Below, piece after piece: positions 38,549 through 48,589 of a DNA stretch of 64,000 bases. A program made the translations under genes and the position numbers. The stretch is from NCBI GenBank assembly GCA_030159075.1, contig BROG01000071.1, positions 807,001 through 871,000 of the forward strand, written 5' to 3'. Position 1 is the stretch's first letter. Each line of letters begins with the position of its first letter. Below the pieces are notes generated by a model. That model worked only from the letters and a program-made list of their open reading frames with translations, did not search any database and was not told the DNA's origin. Source of the stretch: Atrina japonica (taxonomy: Eukaryota; Mollusca; Bivalvia; Pterioida; Pinnidae).

Positions 38549-40520
38549 TTCTTTATTTTTGTTCAAGATTTTGTTTTTTCTGTATCTATTACTGGATGTC
38601 GTGTATGTATTTACTATTTATTACGCACTATAATGTACTTATACTCAGATGTATGTAGCTTAATTATTTGCCATTCTTGTTTACTCTTTGTTATTGCATG
38701 TTTTATTTACAATTTAGTAATATATATGTCTATGTACCATGGAAATCTAATTCACAGCAATAAAGCAATATGTATGAGCTGTTTTGATTCAAAGGGACTC
38801 TGTGGTAATCTGACTACCCACATTTTGTATATACAAACCAAAACCTTCTTGTGAATTCATATTTGATTCAATATCTCAGAAAATTCATGCGAATTATCTC
38901 CATGACAACACTAAAAAATCAATGATTGATTAATACTGAAATTTGCTTGTAGACAGATTGTCATCTACATGTAGTGAGGTCGAAATTAGCTTTTGGTGTA
39001 GAATTATCTTTATGAAATTAATTGATGACTTGAAAATAACAACATTAAACAATGTAAATCGGTAAAAAGGATGTACTTTGTAATTTTTCTCATCTAGTAA
39101 TATATTCCCTTTTATATGAAATGATCATACATTGCATGTGTACTGGCTCAACAAATCATTTAGAAGACAGGTATCATATCCCAGTGATAAAGGGATATTA
39201 CTACTCAAATGTACAATAGAAATGATAATAATTCTAGTTAGACATTTTAAATGGTTTTATTTAATTTATTCAATGTACTCATTGTTTTAAACATAATAGC
39301 ACTATTTATTAATTGGGGATGCAATATTAAGAATTATTCAATGAATGCTAAGCTTTTGATTGAATGACAAAATAATACAACTATAAAACAAATTTTATGA
39401 AAATCTTCCAAGTCCCACCGAAAGACCTGCCACCTTCCCCTTTGAATCAAATGATTGGGTCAAAGATTAGTCATTACATGTTTCAAGCCCTTTTCCTGCC
39501 AATGACCAAACTCTGTCTCAATTCCTTGTTTACCTAATTTGTATTCAAAGAAATTTTTCCAATTATTGTTATAATTTTTAAATATTCCAGAAAGTGGCAT
39601 TACAAAACAATAAACAATTTAATATTCCACTCGACTCTGTCTGTGAGCAATTTATTTTGCAAGATCTTCTCGATTTGACAAAATGGTGTATCAATTTGAT
39701 ATTATTTATTTCTTGAGAATGTTGTTATACAAAGGTGTGATAGTGAAAATTTATTTCCACACATGTTTTAAACTATTAATGGCAATATTGAGACCAGAGT
39801 CATATAGCTTATACAAAGAAGTGTCAGGGACTTATTTTTACTTATGTTTTCACAATTTATTTACACAAACATTGGAATATTTGTGTAGAAATTAAGTTTG
39901 TGGGGTATTTTTGTAAATCTTTCTCATTCTAATAATTACAGGGTATTGTTCATTCTGAAAAGAATACTTAAAACATTCTCACTCATATTTTATCTTTCTT
40001 TTATCAATAAATGTTCTTTATACAAATTTCTAATATGTTGTTCTATTTCTAAATGATTCCCTGTTTATGTGTACTGTAGAATCAGAAAGTTTTCTTGGGA
40101 TTTAAATTTCATTTATTCCTTTTTTTTCATTTATCAAGAAAACTAAAAACATGATGGAATTTGTATAGCATAGATCTACAAATAATACAAGCTTTCTTTA
40201 AAAACATCCCATATATGTCTAAATAGGCCACTCAAGGTAACTGGCAAAAGATCCTATTATAGACAATTGGTCTTTATAGAGCGGTTAATTCATTATTAAA
40301 TGTTAAAAAAAACTATGTTTGATTGGCCACTATAGGCAGGTGCATTTTATACAATGATGGCATTTAATGCAAATTTGTCTGCATTTTGTATAATAGTGCA
40401 TTTCCTGTATCATTTATGCCCCTGATTTTCTTATATATAATTTGAAATTTACTAACACACATCTGGTTAAGATGTCATAGGATACAGTATCAAGAGTAAA
40501 TACCTCAATAAATAAAATAA
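38549..40520. other. Non-genic stretch
   Basis: AT-rich. Nothing with domain-like coding content or repeat structure was found. Confidence 0.5.
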
Positions 40521-40524
40521 TTCT

Positions 40525-40690
40525 GGACTCACGGCGGGTGTGACCGGTCGACAGGGGATGCTTACTCCTCCATGGCATCTGATCCCACCTCTTGGTTTCC
40601 AGAGGTCCGTGTTTGTCCATTTTTACCGGATTTGTATCTATGTCCTGGACATTCTATTGATTTATACTTTGGTATCTGAAATTTTTATAT
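40525..40690 (+). repeat. Dispersed repeat core, copy 8, best preserved
   Basis: The order is GACTCACGGCGGGTGTGACC, GGTCGACAGGGGATGCTTAC, CATCTGATCCCACCTCTTGG, CAGAGGTCCGTGTTTGTCC, TATGTCCTGGACATTC and TTTATACTTTGGTATCTGAA. It is the reference for the other copies. TCCTGGACAT is a small palindrome-like centre. Confidence 0.8.
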
Positions 40691-41134
40691 TTATTTCAAG
40701 GAACATATATCTTACTACAGTGAAATCAATTTAGAGATGACCATGACTTAACAGATCATGACAATAAGTTTAAGAGTTTTATTGCAACATGAGTAGCAAA
40801 CTGTAATTTGAAGTCCCTTTTATTTCAATAAAATTGAATGTCAGTTACATTGTATTTTGTTTAATGTTTAAAACAAAGACATTTTACCCCCCCCCCCCCT
40901 CCCAATATTTTCTGATTCTACAATATCACAAGATTGGCTCATGTGATCTTAGAATAAACACTGTAGATGTTTACACGAGTCACATTAAGAATCAATGGGT
41001 GGTGAAATCACACTATTATAATGGAAAATGCCAGTGTATAAATGATAAAATGCTCAAAGCTTTGTAAATGTGGTTGATTCACCTCACTGCAAATTTAAGG
41101 TAATGTCAAAAAAAAAATATAAATAAAAAACATT

Positions 41135-41278
41135 ATGGTTTTAAATAAACGAAAAGAATTAATAGAATTGGTTGAGACCAGAAAGGCAATGTGGAATGTA
41201 AAATCAAATGAATATAGTAATAAAGATAGAAGAAAAGATGTATTCAATGAGATTTCATTGCTAACAATGTTTTCCTGA
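41135..41278 (+). pseudogene. MADF-like domain fragment 1 (47 codons)
   Basis: The plus frame from ATG 41135 to TGA 41276 reads KELIELVETRKAMWNVKSNE, then YSNKDRRKDVFNEI. This resembles the start of a MADF (Myb/SANT-like) domain: helix ELIELVE, tryptophan, then a Y..KD...... I turn. The domain is cut short and no splice signals join it to more. Such domains occur in DNA-binding proteins and in the second protein of Harbinger transposons; the origin here is inference. Confidence 0.45.
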
Positions 41279-41561
41279 ATCTTCTTCGACCAATGAATAC
41301 CAAAGATTTTGAAATTGTCAACAGCAAACTTGTCAAAGTTTTCTTTTGCAAAGTTTTGATGGAAAACTTTGATAGTGTAAATGGGCCTTAAGTCAAAGTT
41401 TTTGTAGGATTTTGACAATGTCAACAGTCAGAGAATATTTGATTAAAAACTTTGATAGAATAGAATCTTATTCTGGGTTATAGAAACTTGGATTGATTTC
41501 GATGGAAATTAGCCGATCGGAGTTGAGTTTAGGAATGATGCAAGTTTGTTTACAATAACAA

Positions 41562-41813
41562 ATGTACATAGTAAAACAGCCAGAAAAGAAAGAGGGGAAG
41601 GATCATGTTCTCAAGTTAAGCATCAGACGAAAACTAATAAATAAAATGATAGATGAATTCATAGAATTGGTTGAGATCAGAGAGGTAATATCAAAAGGAT
41701 GTAGTGATAAAGATAGGAAAAAAACATGCAATTGTAGATTTGAGGTACACAAAATACATGGTGTAAATGCAGTCAAGTCACCGTGTGAGAGGGGATATTT
41801 TTTGTATTTGTGA
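41562..41813 (+). pseudogene. MADF-like domain fragment 2, tandem relative of fragment 1
   Basis: Residues IDEFIELVEIREVI and CSDKDRKKT repeat the fragment 1 pattern, and the DNA matches in AGAATTGGTTGAGAYCAGA and GATAAAGATAG. After each fragment comes GTTTTGATGGAAAAYTTTGATAG (41354, 41861), so a segment of about 480 bp was duplicated. The tryptophan of fragment 1 is missing here. Confidence 0.4.
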
Positions 41814-42040
41814 ACAATACCTTTCCAACTTTTCTTTGACCAACAGACAACGTTGATCATGTTTTGATGGAAAATTTTGATAGTGTCAACAAGGCTTTAT
41901 ACAGACGAGTACTGACGCTCAAAGATAATTTTATGACCTTTAAATGATAATTTTGTTTAAAATAAATTTCAACACAACACACAAACTCAAGATGCAATAC
42001 TACTGCATATTAGCTTGGTTGTTAATTTCCAATCTTTATC

Positions 42041-42236
42041 CTATCCTTCGGATGAGACAGTAAAAACCGAGGTCCCACAGTAGGTGTTGGCACGTTAAAG
42101 AACCCTCACTGCTCAATGGCCGTTAGTGCCGAGCATAGGTCAACATTTGAAGCCCTTCACCGGCATTTGGTGACGCCTCCATATGAGTGAAAGATTCTTG
42201 AGTGGGACGTTAAACAACAATAAACTCAAAAACAAT
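42041..42236 (+). mobile_element. SINE of bivalve type with target duplication
   Basis: The body GGCACGTTAAAGAACCCTCA, GCCGAGCATAGGTC, CCTTCACCGGCATTTGGTGA, CGCCTCCATATGAGTGAAAG ends in GTGGGACGTTAAACAACAAT. From memory this tail is widespread in bivalves. A 12-base duplication, CCAATCTTTATC at 42029 to 42040 and CCAATCTCTATC at 42237 to 42248, marks the ends. The tRNA-like head is missing, so the copy is 5'-truncated. A third CCAATCTTTATC follows at about 42278. Confidence 0.85.
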
Positions 42237-42562
42237 CCAATCTCTATCTATATATTAAGAAAAAAACAAAAAACAATCCAATCTTTATCTATATAGTAAG
42301 TAAAATTTCCTATTAGGAAACGTAAATATTAAATTCTGTGGTGTCTTTAATTTCTAGTTGGTTTGGGGTATATCGCATTCATATACGTATGTGAAATTGA
42401 CATTATTAATTGAAGAAAAAAAACATTGTCGATATATCTAATGTCAAATTAAAAGACTGCCGCATATCAATAATGGGACAGGTCAGGTAATAAAGAGGCG
42501 CAATTGGTTCCCATTAGAATGCCGACGGTTTGCTGAAAGAACTGGTTTCCAAACATGAATGA

Positions 42563-44189
42563 CAGTGGCGTAGCTACCATTAGGCATAGAAGTGTCCTTT
42601 CTGATAATTCAATATTATCAAATAATACATACAACATGATTACTCTTAGATACTACTTTGATAAAATAAGGGAGAAGCTGATAGTTGCCCACATATCGAT
42701 TTGAAAAAAAAAAAGCCACAAAAAAAAAAAAAAAAAAAAAAAACCGCTTCAAGCATGTCACAATCAAATACTTCAGAACACAATAGTAATGCATTTTTTC
42801 ATATCTGTAATACCCTAGGCCTGACCATATTTCGTCAGATTTTTGGGGGTGGGCGTCGCCCTCCCGGCGCCGACACGGGCTCTGGCTTTGATCCCGGCTG
42901 GGAACCAGGGCCCAAAGTCACCAAATATACTCAATACTCAAGCTCAACTTTTATTTCATTATTTTGACTATAAAATCGTTTGTGAAATATTTGGGTTTGA
43001 ATGATTAGGAAGCATATTATTGTTTTTTTGCGTCATACCTAGGATTCTCCTGTAAAAACGAATGAATATGTTGAGTACGGTTCCGTACTCAAATAATATT
43101 TCAATATTTCTGAAGTTTTCTTCAAATGAGCAATGGTTTTTATCATTACTTACAATTATATGCCATCAATATGCAAACATGTCCGGTTACAGAATAAATT
43201 TTGCGTGTTTTTACCTTAAAATCATGAAAATTTAGTAGAGGCTGAGTAGTGAGTAAATTTGGTGACTCCAGGCCCAGATCCCTCTTCTACATTTTATCAA
43301 GTCCCCACCTACGCCCCGAAATCGCACATTGTTATATCAGCGGACATAACAATATTTGTTTGTCGGGGAATCATTAGTTTGAATTTTAAGAAATCATTTT
43401 TCTGCTTCCTGGCACTAAAATTCACTCTTCTTATCCTCTTATTATCCTCTGAATTCTTAATATAGCAAATATCAACAAACATGAGTTGACCACAATTGAG
43501 AGGCTTCTTGGTTCAAAGCAAGATGCTCCAACCACTCGGTCAAAGGCTTATACAGATAAGAACGAGTCACCGTGTGATCATTACAACTCTCTGGGCTTTT
43601 AAAGTTGAACCTTTCTGGGAAACATACCTTGGGCCATAGGGAAATTTGGGTGATTTTGTGTTTGGAAGCTAGAGAATACTTTACCGGGTTTCCGAATTAA
43701 TCGATCGACGAAACATTTTAACGATAAAGAGTAGGTCTTAATCCAATGCTTGGAAGATACTAGGCCGGTATTTTGCCCTGATTGTAAGTAACTTTCTTTT
43801 TTTTTTTTTACATTATCCAACCTTTTTTGAGAAGGAAAATCAATATTTTTGCGTCTCGATACAGAAATATGCGTGTACGGGATTTCAAATTTACAAAATT
43901 ATCTAAAAGATGCGTATAACACGAAGCCTAATGAAAAATTTATATTGCCTCAAATTACTCCAACAGTTAGAAATATGTGCAGTGACTAGGGAAAGATTGC
44001 CCCTAAAGTTGACAAAATAAGTGTAAAACCTTTCATTTTTTGTATGATAAGTCGGAAAATTAAAACCAAATATGCCAAAACTTTCAACTTTAAATCGCAC
44101 TCTGCGTTGATGAGATATGCACTGCAATATAATTTTATGTCATCAGACTCAAAATCACCGCCTTTAAAAATTTTCTAAATCCGCCACTG
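42563..44189. mobile_element. Non-autonomous hAT-like element, copy C, carrying a nested element
   Basis: The left terminus CAGTGGCGTAGCTACC and right terminus AATCCGCCACTG share inverted CAGTGGCG. Flanks TGAATGA and TGAATAG may be a worn target duplication. The interior from about 43560 on aligns with copies A and B; the extra length comes partly from the insertion at 42908 to 43275. No transposase is seen. Confidence 0.78.
42908..43275. mobile_element. 368-bp TIR element nested in copy C
   Basis: The left end GGGCCCAAAGTCACCAAATA and right end (inverted) GGGCCTGGAGTCACCAAATT extend as inverted repeats for about 38 bases, with a few mismatches. A GGGCC start is typical of PIF/Harbinger elements; assignment is inference. 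An inner palindrome TTGAGTACGGTTCCGTACTCAA lies at 43072 to 43093. Confidence 0.78.
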
Positions 44190-44968
44190 TGAATAGTCAA
44201 AGCACAAATGAAAACACATTTATTACTGGGAGAAAAATTTTCATAAGCAATTTTTTGTCCCTCCCCCACTTTTGATTTGCTTCCTACACCATTGGTATAT
44301 ATAAGAGAGTACAGCAAGTACAATATTTAGTTGTCTTTATACGTTGGTAAATTGGGTCTCAAAGACCTTATATAACACGGTTTTGCTTAGATGTGCCTGT
44401 TTGTCTAAATGTCAATGTTAAAATGGTGTTATGTGGTGGTAAACGTATGGAAATATTGAAAGTTTATTAAAAAGTAAAAAAAAAAAAAAGAAAAAAAAAG
44501 AAAGATATAACCGAACTATAGAATAAATTGTATACACTTAAATATGAAAAAGGTAGTGTTTGGATGGTATACCTGTATAAAATAAAGGTCAGGAAGCCAG
44601 TCTAACAGCACGTGCTGTAACTGAGTGCAGATTGACTGATACAGCAAAATTATGCATAGGTACGCATTTACATTTGAAAAATCTTGATGGAGTAAGAAAC
44701 AAACAAATAAGTTACTAACAACTGTGATGTATTTAATAATACATGCATCTGCTTCGACGATTTGTGAAAATTGAACAGTTGAGAAAACGAGGGCAACAAT
44801 GACAACGGTAATAAAATATCCACCAATAACCGAATATAGTACTGCAGTAGGTCAAAGTCAGTTCGGGATCTTAAAAAAGCTGAAACGTGCCATAGGTAAA
44901 AGGTAAGTTGTTTTAATAATGTTATTTTGTAGTTTTTGTTAATTTATGCCTTAATTTATAATTCAAGA

Positions 44969-45199
44969 CATAGGCGTCGGAAGCAAATTGAAAGTGGGGG
45001 GCTAAACCAACTTAAAACACACACACGCCAGAAGTGGGGGGGGGGGGGGGGGGGCTAAACCAACTTAAAACACACACACGCCAGAAACGTCTTGGGGGCT
45101 AAGCCCCAATTTTCAACACCCTATGCCTATCTTTGCCAAAAAAGTGGGGGGGGGGGGCTTAGCCCCCCCCCCAAGTCTCCCCCGGCTCCGACGCCTATG
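44969..45199. mobile_element. 231-bp TIR element with 5-bp target duplication
   Basis: Terminal repeats CATAGGCGTCGGA (44969-44981) and TCCGACGCCTATG (45187-45199) are perfect inverses, and CAAGA flanks both sides (44964-44968, 45200-45204). The inside holds a doubled segment GGGCTAAACCAACTTAAAAC with ACACACACGCCAGAA, plus G runs at about 45037 to 45054 and 45147 to 45157 and a C run. Confidence 0.85.
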
Positions 45200-45486
45200 C
45201 AAGATTAATCGTGATTTCAGTGTTTGACTGAATTTTATGAAGAAGTCCACTGTCTTCACCTTTTGACGGAAATGCATGCAAAACACAAAGGCAAAACTGT
45301 TGAATGATAGATCATAGATAATGACTTTACAAACCCAGCGCTTACTCCAAACGTCTTATGCCGCTGTTTTTTTATAAATTGCTTTAAATTTTCTTTCTTC
45401 AAAAGATTCTTTTTCTACATACTATTTCAAGCCAATAAAACAATATTTTGTAACTACAGTGTAGTTTGTAGTGTAGGTCAGTTTAA

Positions 45487-45700
45487 CACCATGGGCGTGG
45501 GACAGGGGGCGATGGGGGCATATGCCCCCCCAACTTTTGAAATGGGGGTCACAAGTATGTTTGTGCCCCAACCCACGTTTTGACATAATTTCTTTTATCA
45601 CACAGACACAATTTTTTTATATACTTGATTTTTTATAGTTATAATTCTTGAATACTTGATTTTCCAGAAGATTTCGGTTGTATGAGACCATGGGTATCAG
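45487..45700. repeat. Dispersed repeat pair, copy 2
   Basis: GTCACAAGTATGTTTGTGCC and CACACAGACACAATTTTTTT align with 23340 to 23430. The ends CACCATGGGCGTGGGAC and GAGACCATGGGTATC are not clear inverted repeats. Confidence 0.55.
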
Positions 45701-46157
45701 AGTTCAATCTATGACCATGGACAAGGGGGCCAGACGGGCCCATGCTATTAAAGTCAGGGGGCCATTTTCAAAAAGAAGGGGCCATAACATATCAAGAAAA
45801 ACTGACCAGTTGTGAAGAGTTTAGAGTTTACTGTAACCATCGTAACTGTCCATGTACATTGTTCACCAATATACAAAAATTGGTACATCCTGTGGTGAAG
45901 GGATTTACTTTTTTAAATTTTATGCATACACTATAGTTCACGGTACAAGATTTGTCATCATAAGTCAACCAGTTTTTAAAACGTTCGTCGTGTAACCGCT
46001 GATTATGAAACTTTAGTTTCTGATTCTAAGAGACAGATTCTGATCTTTCTGCTGTTTTTTTTTTCACTTGATGACGAGCTTGGATTGTTTTGAATATCAT
46101 TTCGAGTTTTTTTTAGAACTCTAGGTGACTGAGAAAAAGTCTGATATTCTCTTCATG

Positions 46158-47462
46158 TTAGCTGTAGTTGACAATGGATGGTGCAACGTCTAAGTCTGAT
46201 GGTAATACTGACTTCTCACAGCTCTGTAGAATGGCTGCAGTGGCATGATAGGGTAGTGACTTATCCACATATCCTTGAATCTTCATTGTAGTATTAGGTG
46301 GTATGGTTACAGGGACAAGGGATGCTGACTTGACAATACTGAGGCGATTCTTGTGACGGGTCAGTTCTTTATCCCTGAGCTTGATCCCACTAAATGTCAA
46401 ATACCATGGGACTTCTAACGCGGAGGATTGTAGGTAACGGTCTCCTCTGGTAGTCTGCAATTTGTTCATGAGCTGACAAAGTACATTAGTCCCTAGTAGA
46501 ACAGGTACCTTCCTATTGTAGTTGCTATCTGGCACGACTAGTAGTGGACAGCATTCTGGCTTGATGTTGGTAGTACCAGGCGCTATGATGTTTACCTCTA
46601 TATACCCACTATATGGTAGATTCTGTCCATCTGCACATTCAATGTGGAGCAGCTTCTGTAGTGGCTGAATGTCTAAGTGTGGGAAGTGCTCGTGGTAAAA
46701 TTCTCACTCAGTGTGCTGACTGTGGAACCAGTGTCCAGTAGGGCCTGTACATCAATGCCTTCAATAATAATGTGTACACTGTTCTCCTCACCGACTAAAT
46801 CTACTGTGGTCCTTGAGGGGCACTGCTTGTGTAGGCCTGTCGTCTGCCCCACTGCGAAGGCCTGTTGGAGTTTAAATCCCTTCTACTGTGGTCCAGAATC
46901 ACTCGATAACCTTTCGATAAGTGACCGGGTTGACGACACCTAAAGCAGACAGGTTCCCCATCTTCCGTATAGGCAGGTTCATTGATGTTATCCTGTAATG
47001 GTTGTCGCCGAAACTTAGGATACTGTGGTGGTTGCTGATGGTGCCATCCTCTCCTTGAACCTCTACCTCTGTTGCTGTATCCTCTATAGTTGCTACTGGT
47101 ATCTATCTAATAGTCTGGATGGAAATTCTGTTGTTCTGTGCTCTTTGACTTCTCTAAGTTGCTAACTTTGGCACTGAGCTGGTGTATCATCCCCTTCAGA
47201 TCCTTGATGTCATCATCTGCTGTACTGTCAACTGCCATCTTGCACTGTGTCTTCTCTACCTCATGCTCCTTCTCGATAAGTCGTATCTTCCTTCACATGC
47301 GATCAAAGTCTTTAATTCCAATTCCCTATTGGAGCCTCAGGATTGAGTAAGTATCAATGGAAAGTCAAATCACAGTCCCAATACCATAGGTCCTTCCATC
47401 GGTAGTCCTTACATCACTGTCCGTGTTGTCCAAATCCCTCGGGTCCCAACATGGGCGCCATT
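46158..47462 (-). pseudogene. Ty3/gypsy-like retrotransposon remnant: gag C-terminus and protease
   Basis: Read from 47462 downward: primer-binding site, then after only about 150 bases a helical segment (DDDIKDLKGMIHQLSAKVSN, about 47225), a TAG stop near 47108, an RGRGSRRG stretch near 47060, a zinc knuckle CFRCRQPGHLSKGY (46921-46949) whose fourth ligand Cys is replaced by Tyr, and an aspartic protease with LLDTGST (catalytic D at about 46735) and, in another frame, the flap LPYSGYIEV and VLLGTNVL near 46500. Most of gag is deleted; reverse transcriptase, RNase H and integrase are lost after 46158. Inactive. Family assignment rests on motif order; a Bel/Pao origin is less likely. Confidence 0.8.
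47442..47460 (-). promoter_or_regulatory. Retrotransposon primer-binding site
   Basis: On the minus strand, TGGCGCCCATGTTGGGACC begins with TGG, the complement of the tRNA CCA end, and lies two bases after the ACA that ends the presumed LTR. This is the site where a host tRNA would prime minus-strand DNA synthesis. Confidence 0.75.
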
Positions 47463-47640
47463 TGTAACAAGGGTTTCCTTCCTGGTGCGTATAGGTATAA
47501 GCAGTAAGTAGCACCGTTGTTGGGTTCGATTATTTATTATGATAAATAATTATCATACAACACTGTAAAAGAACAAAAAACAACAATACATATATGTATC
47601 ACATAGAGCTGTCACAAACATTTATATAAAATAGTAGTTT
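47463..47640 (-). mobile_element. Partial LTR (5' LTR of the gypsy-like remnant)
   Basis: The boundary next to the primer-binding site reads TGTAACAAGGG on the plus strand, so the LTR ends in CCCTTGTTACA on its own strand. A TATATAAA at 47621 to 47628 (minus) and AATAAA near 47532 (minus) are suitably placed for promoter and polyadenylation. I cannot find the outer LTR boundary or a second LTR. Confidence 0.55.
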
Positions 47641-48330
47641 GCTTCAATTTTACAATATTTCAGAACCTGGGTTACTTTCTGGACAACTCTGTGAATAAAA
47701 TAGAATCACAATATAAAAAACTCATATCAATAAGCATGATTGTAAATACACATTCTTTCTGTTGTATTGAAAATTATACTTAAATGAAACAAAGAAATAT
47801 GTAATGCATACTTGTCAACATATTACAAATTTCTTGGGGTAGAAAGTGCGTAAAAGGAATTTGACGACGTCATTTACCGGTGCATTGATGCCGTCGTATA
47901 AATAACAACTATTAAGCAATATTTTCATATTTCAAGACTTTTTATTCTGTAGAAATAAACTGAATATAAATAAAAACAATGCTGAACTATTTACATGGAA
48001 CAAACACAAACTCATAATAAATAAAAATAAGAAATGTTGTAGCATTATTTTTAATAATCCTAAATTGAGAATTATATAATAGAAAAAAAAAAGAATCATG
48101 GCATACTTTTCATTTACAATGATCTTAAAGATTTTAATATCTTGTCTCTTTAATTGCTTGAAATAATTTAAATATAATATTAATTAATATAGAATTAATA
48201 TAAATTTAAACAATGTTTGATTTTCTGAAGAAGAACAATCAAACTAGCAACTATTTACATGGAACAAACACAATAAATAAATATAAATGCTAAAAAATAA
48301 AAGTGAGTGATGAAAATAAGTTTCTTATTT
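47641..48330. other. Non-genic stretch
   Basis: AT-rich. It may contain the rest of the LTR. CATGGAACAAACACAA occurs twice (47994, 48257), each followed by TAATAAATA or AATAAATA, hinting at a small duplication. Confidence 0.4.
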
Positions 48331-48589
48331 CAGAGCTCCAGATAAGGTATTCAGGTAAAGGGGATTTCAATCCCATAAATAAAATTCAAAGGGTTAATCA
48401 AAATTCTTAAAGGGTATTTTTAAATATTTAAAGGGCATTTTACATACTTATATATAAATTGTTACTGTTAGTACAATTTGTAATTTTAATTTCCAATGAG
48501 TAATTTTCATCCCCTGTCCTAAATTCCAAAGCTGATTTTCAATTTTTTAAAGAGTTTATACCCTCTTTCTCTCCTTATCTGGAGCTCTG
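48331..48589. mobile_element. 259-bp hAT-type MITE
   Basis: The ends CAGAGCTCCAGATAAGG and CCTTATCTGGAGCTCTG are perfect 17-base inverted repeats beginning with CAGAG. The flanks (TCTTATTT left, TTATTGAT right) do not give a clean 8-base duplication. Non-coding inside. Confidence 0.9.

Noticed and set aside
46677..47350. Plus-strand frames of 88 and 70 codons
   Set aside because: Shadows of the minus-strand gag/protease remnant.
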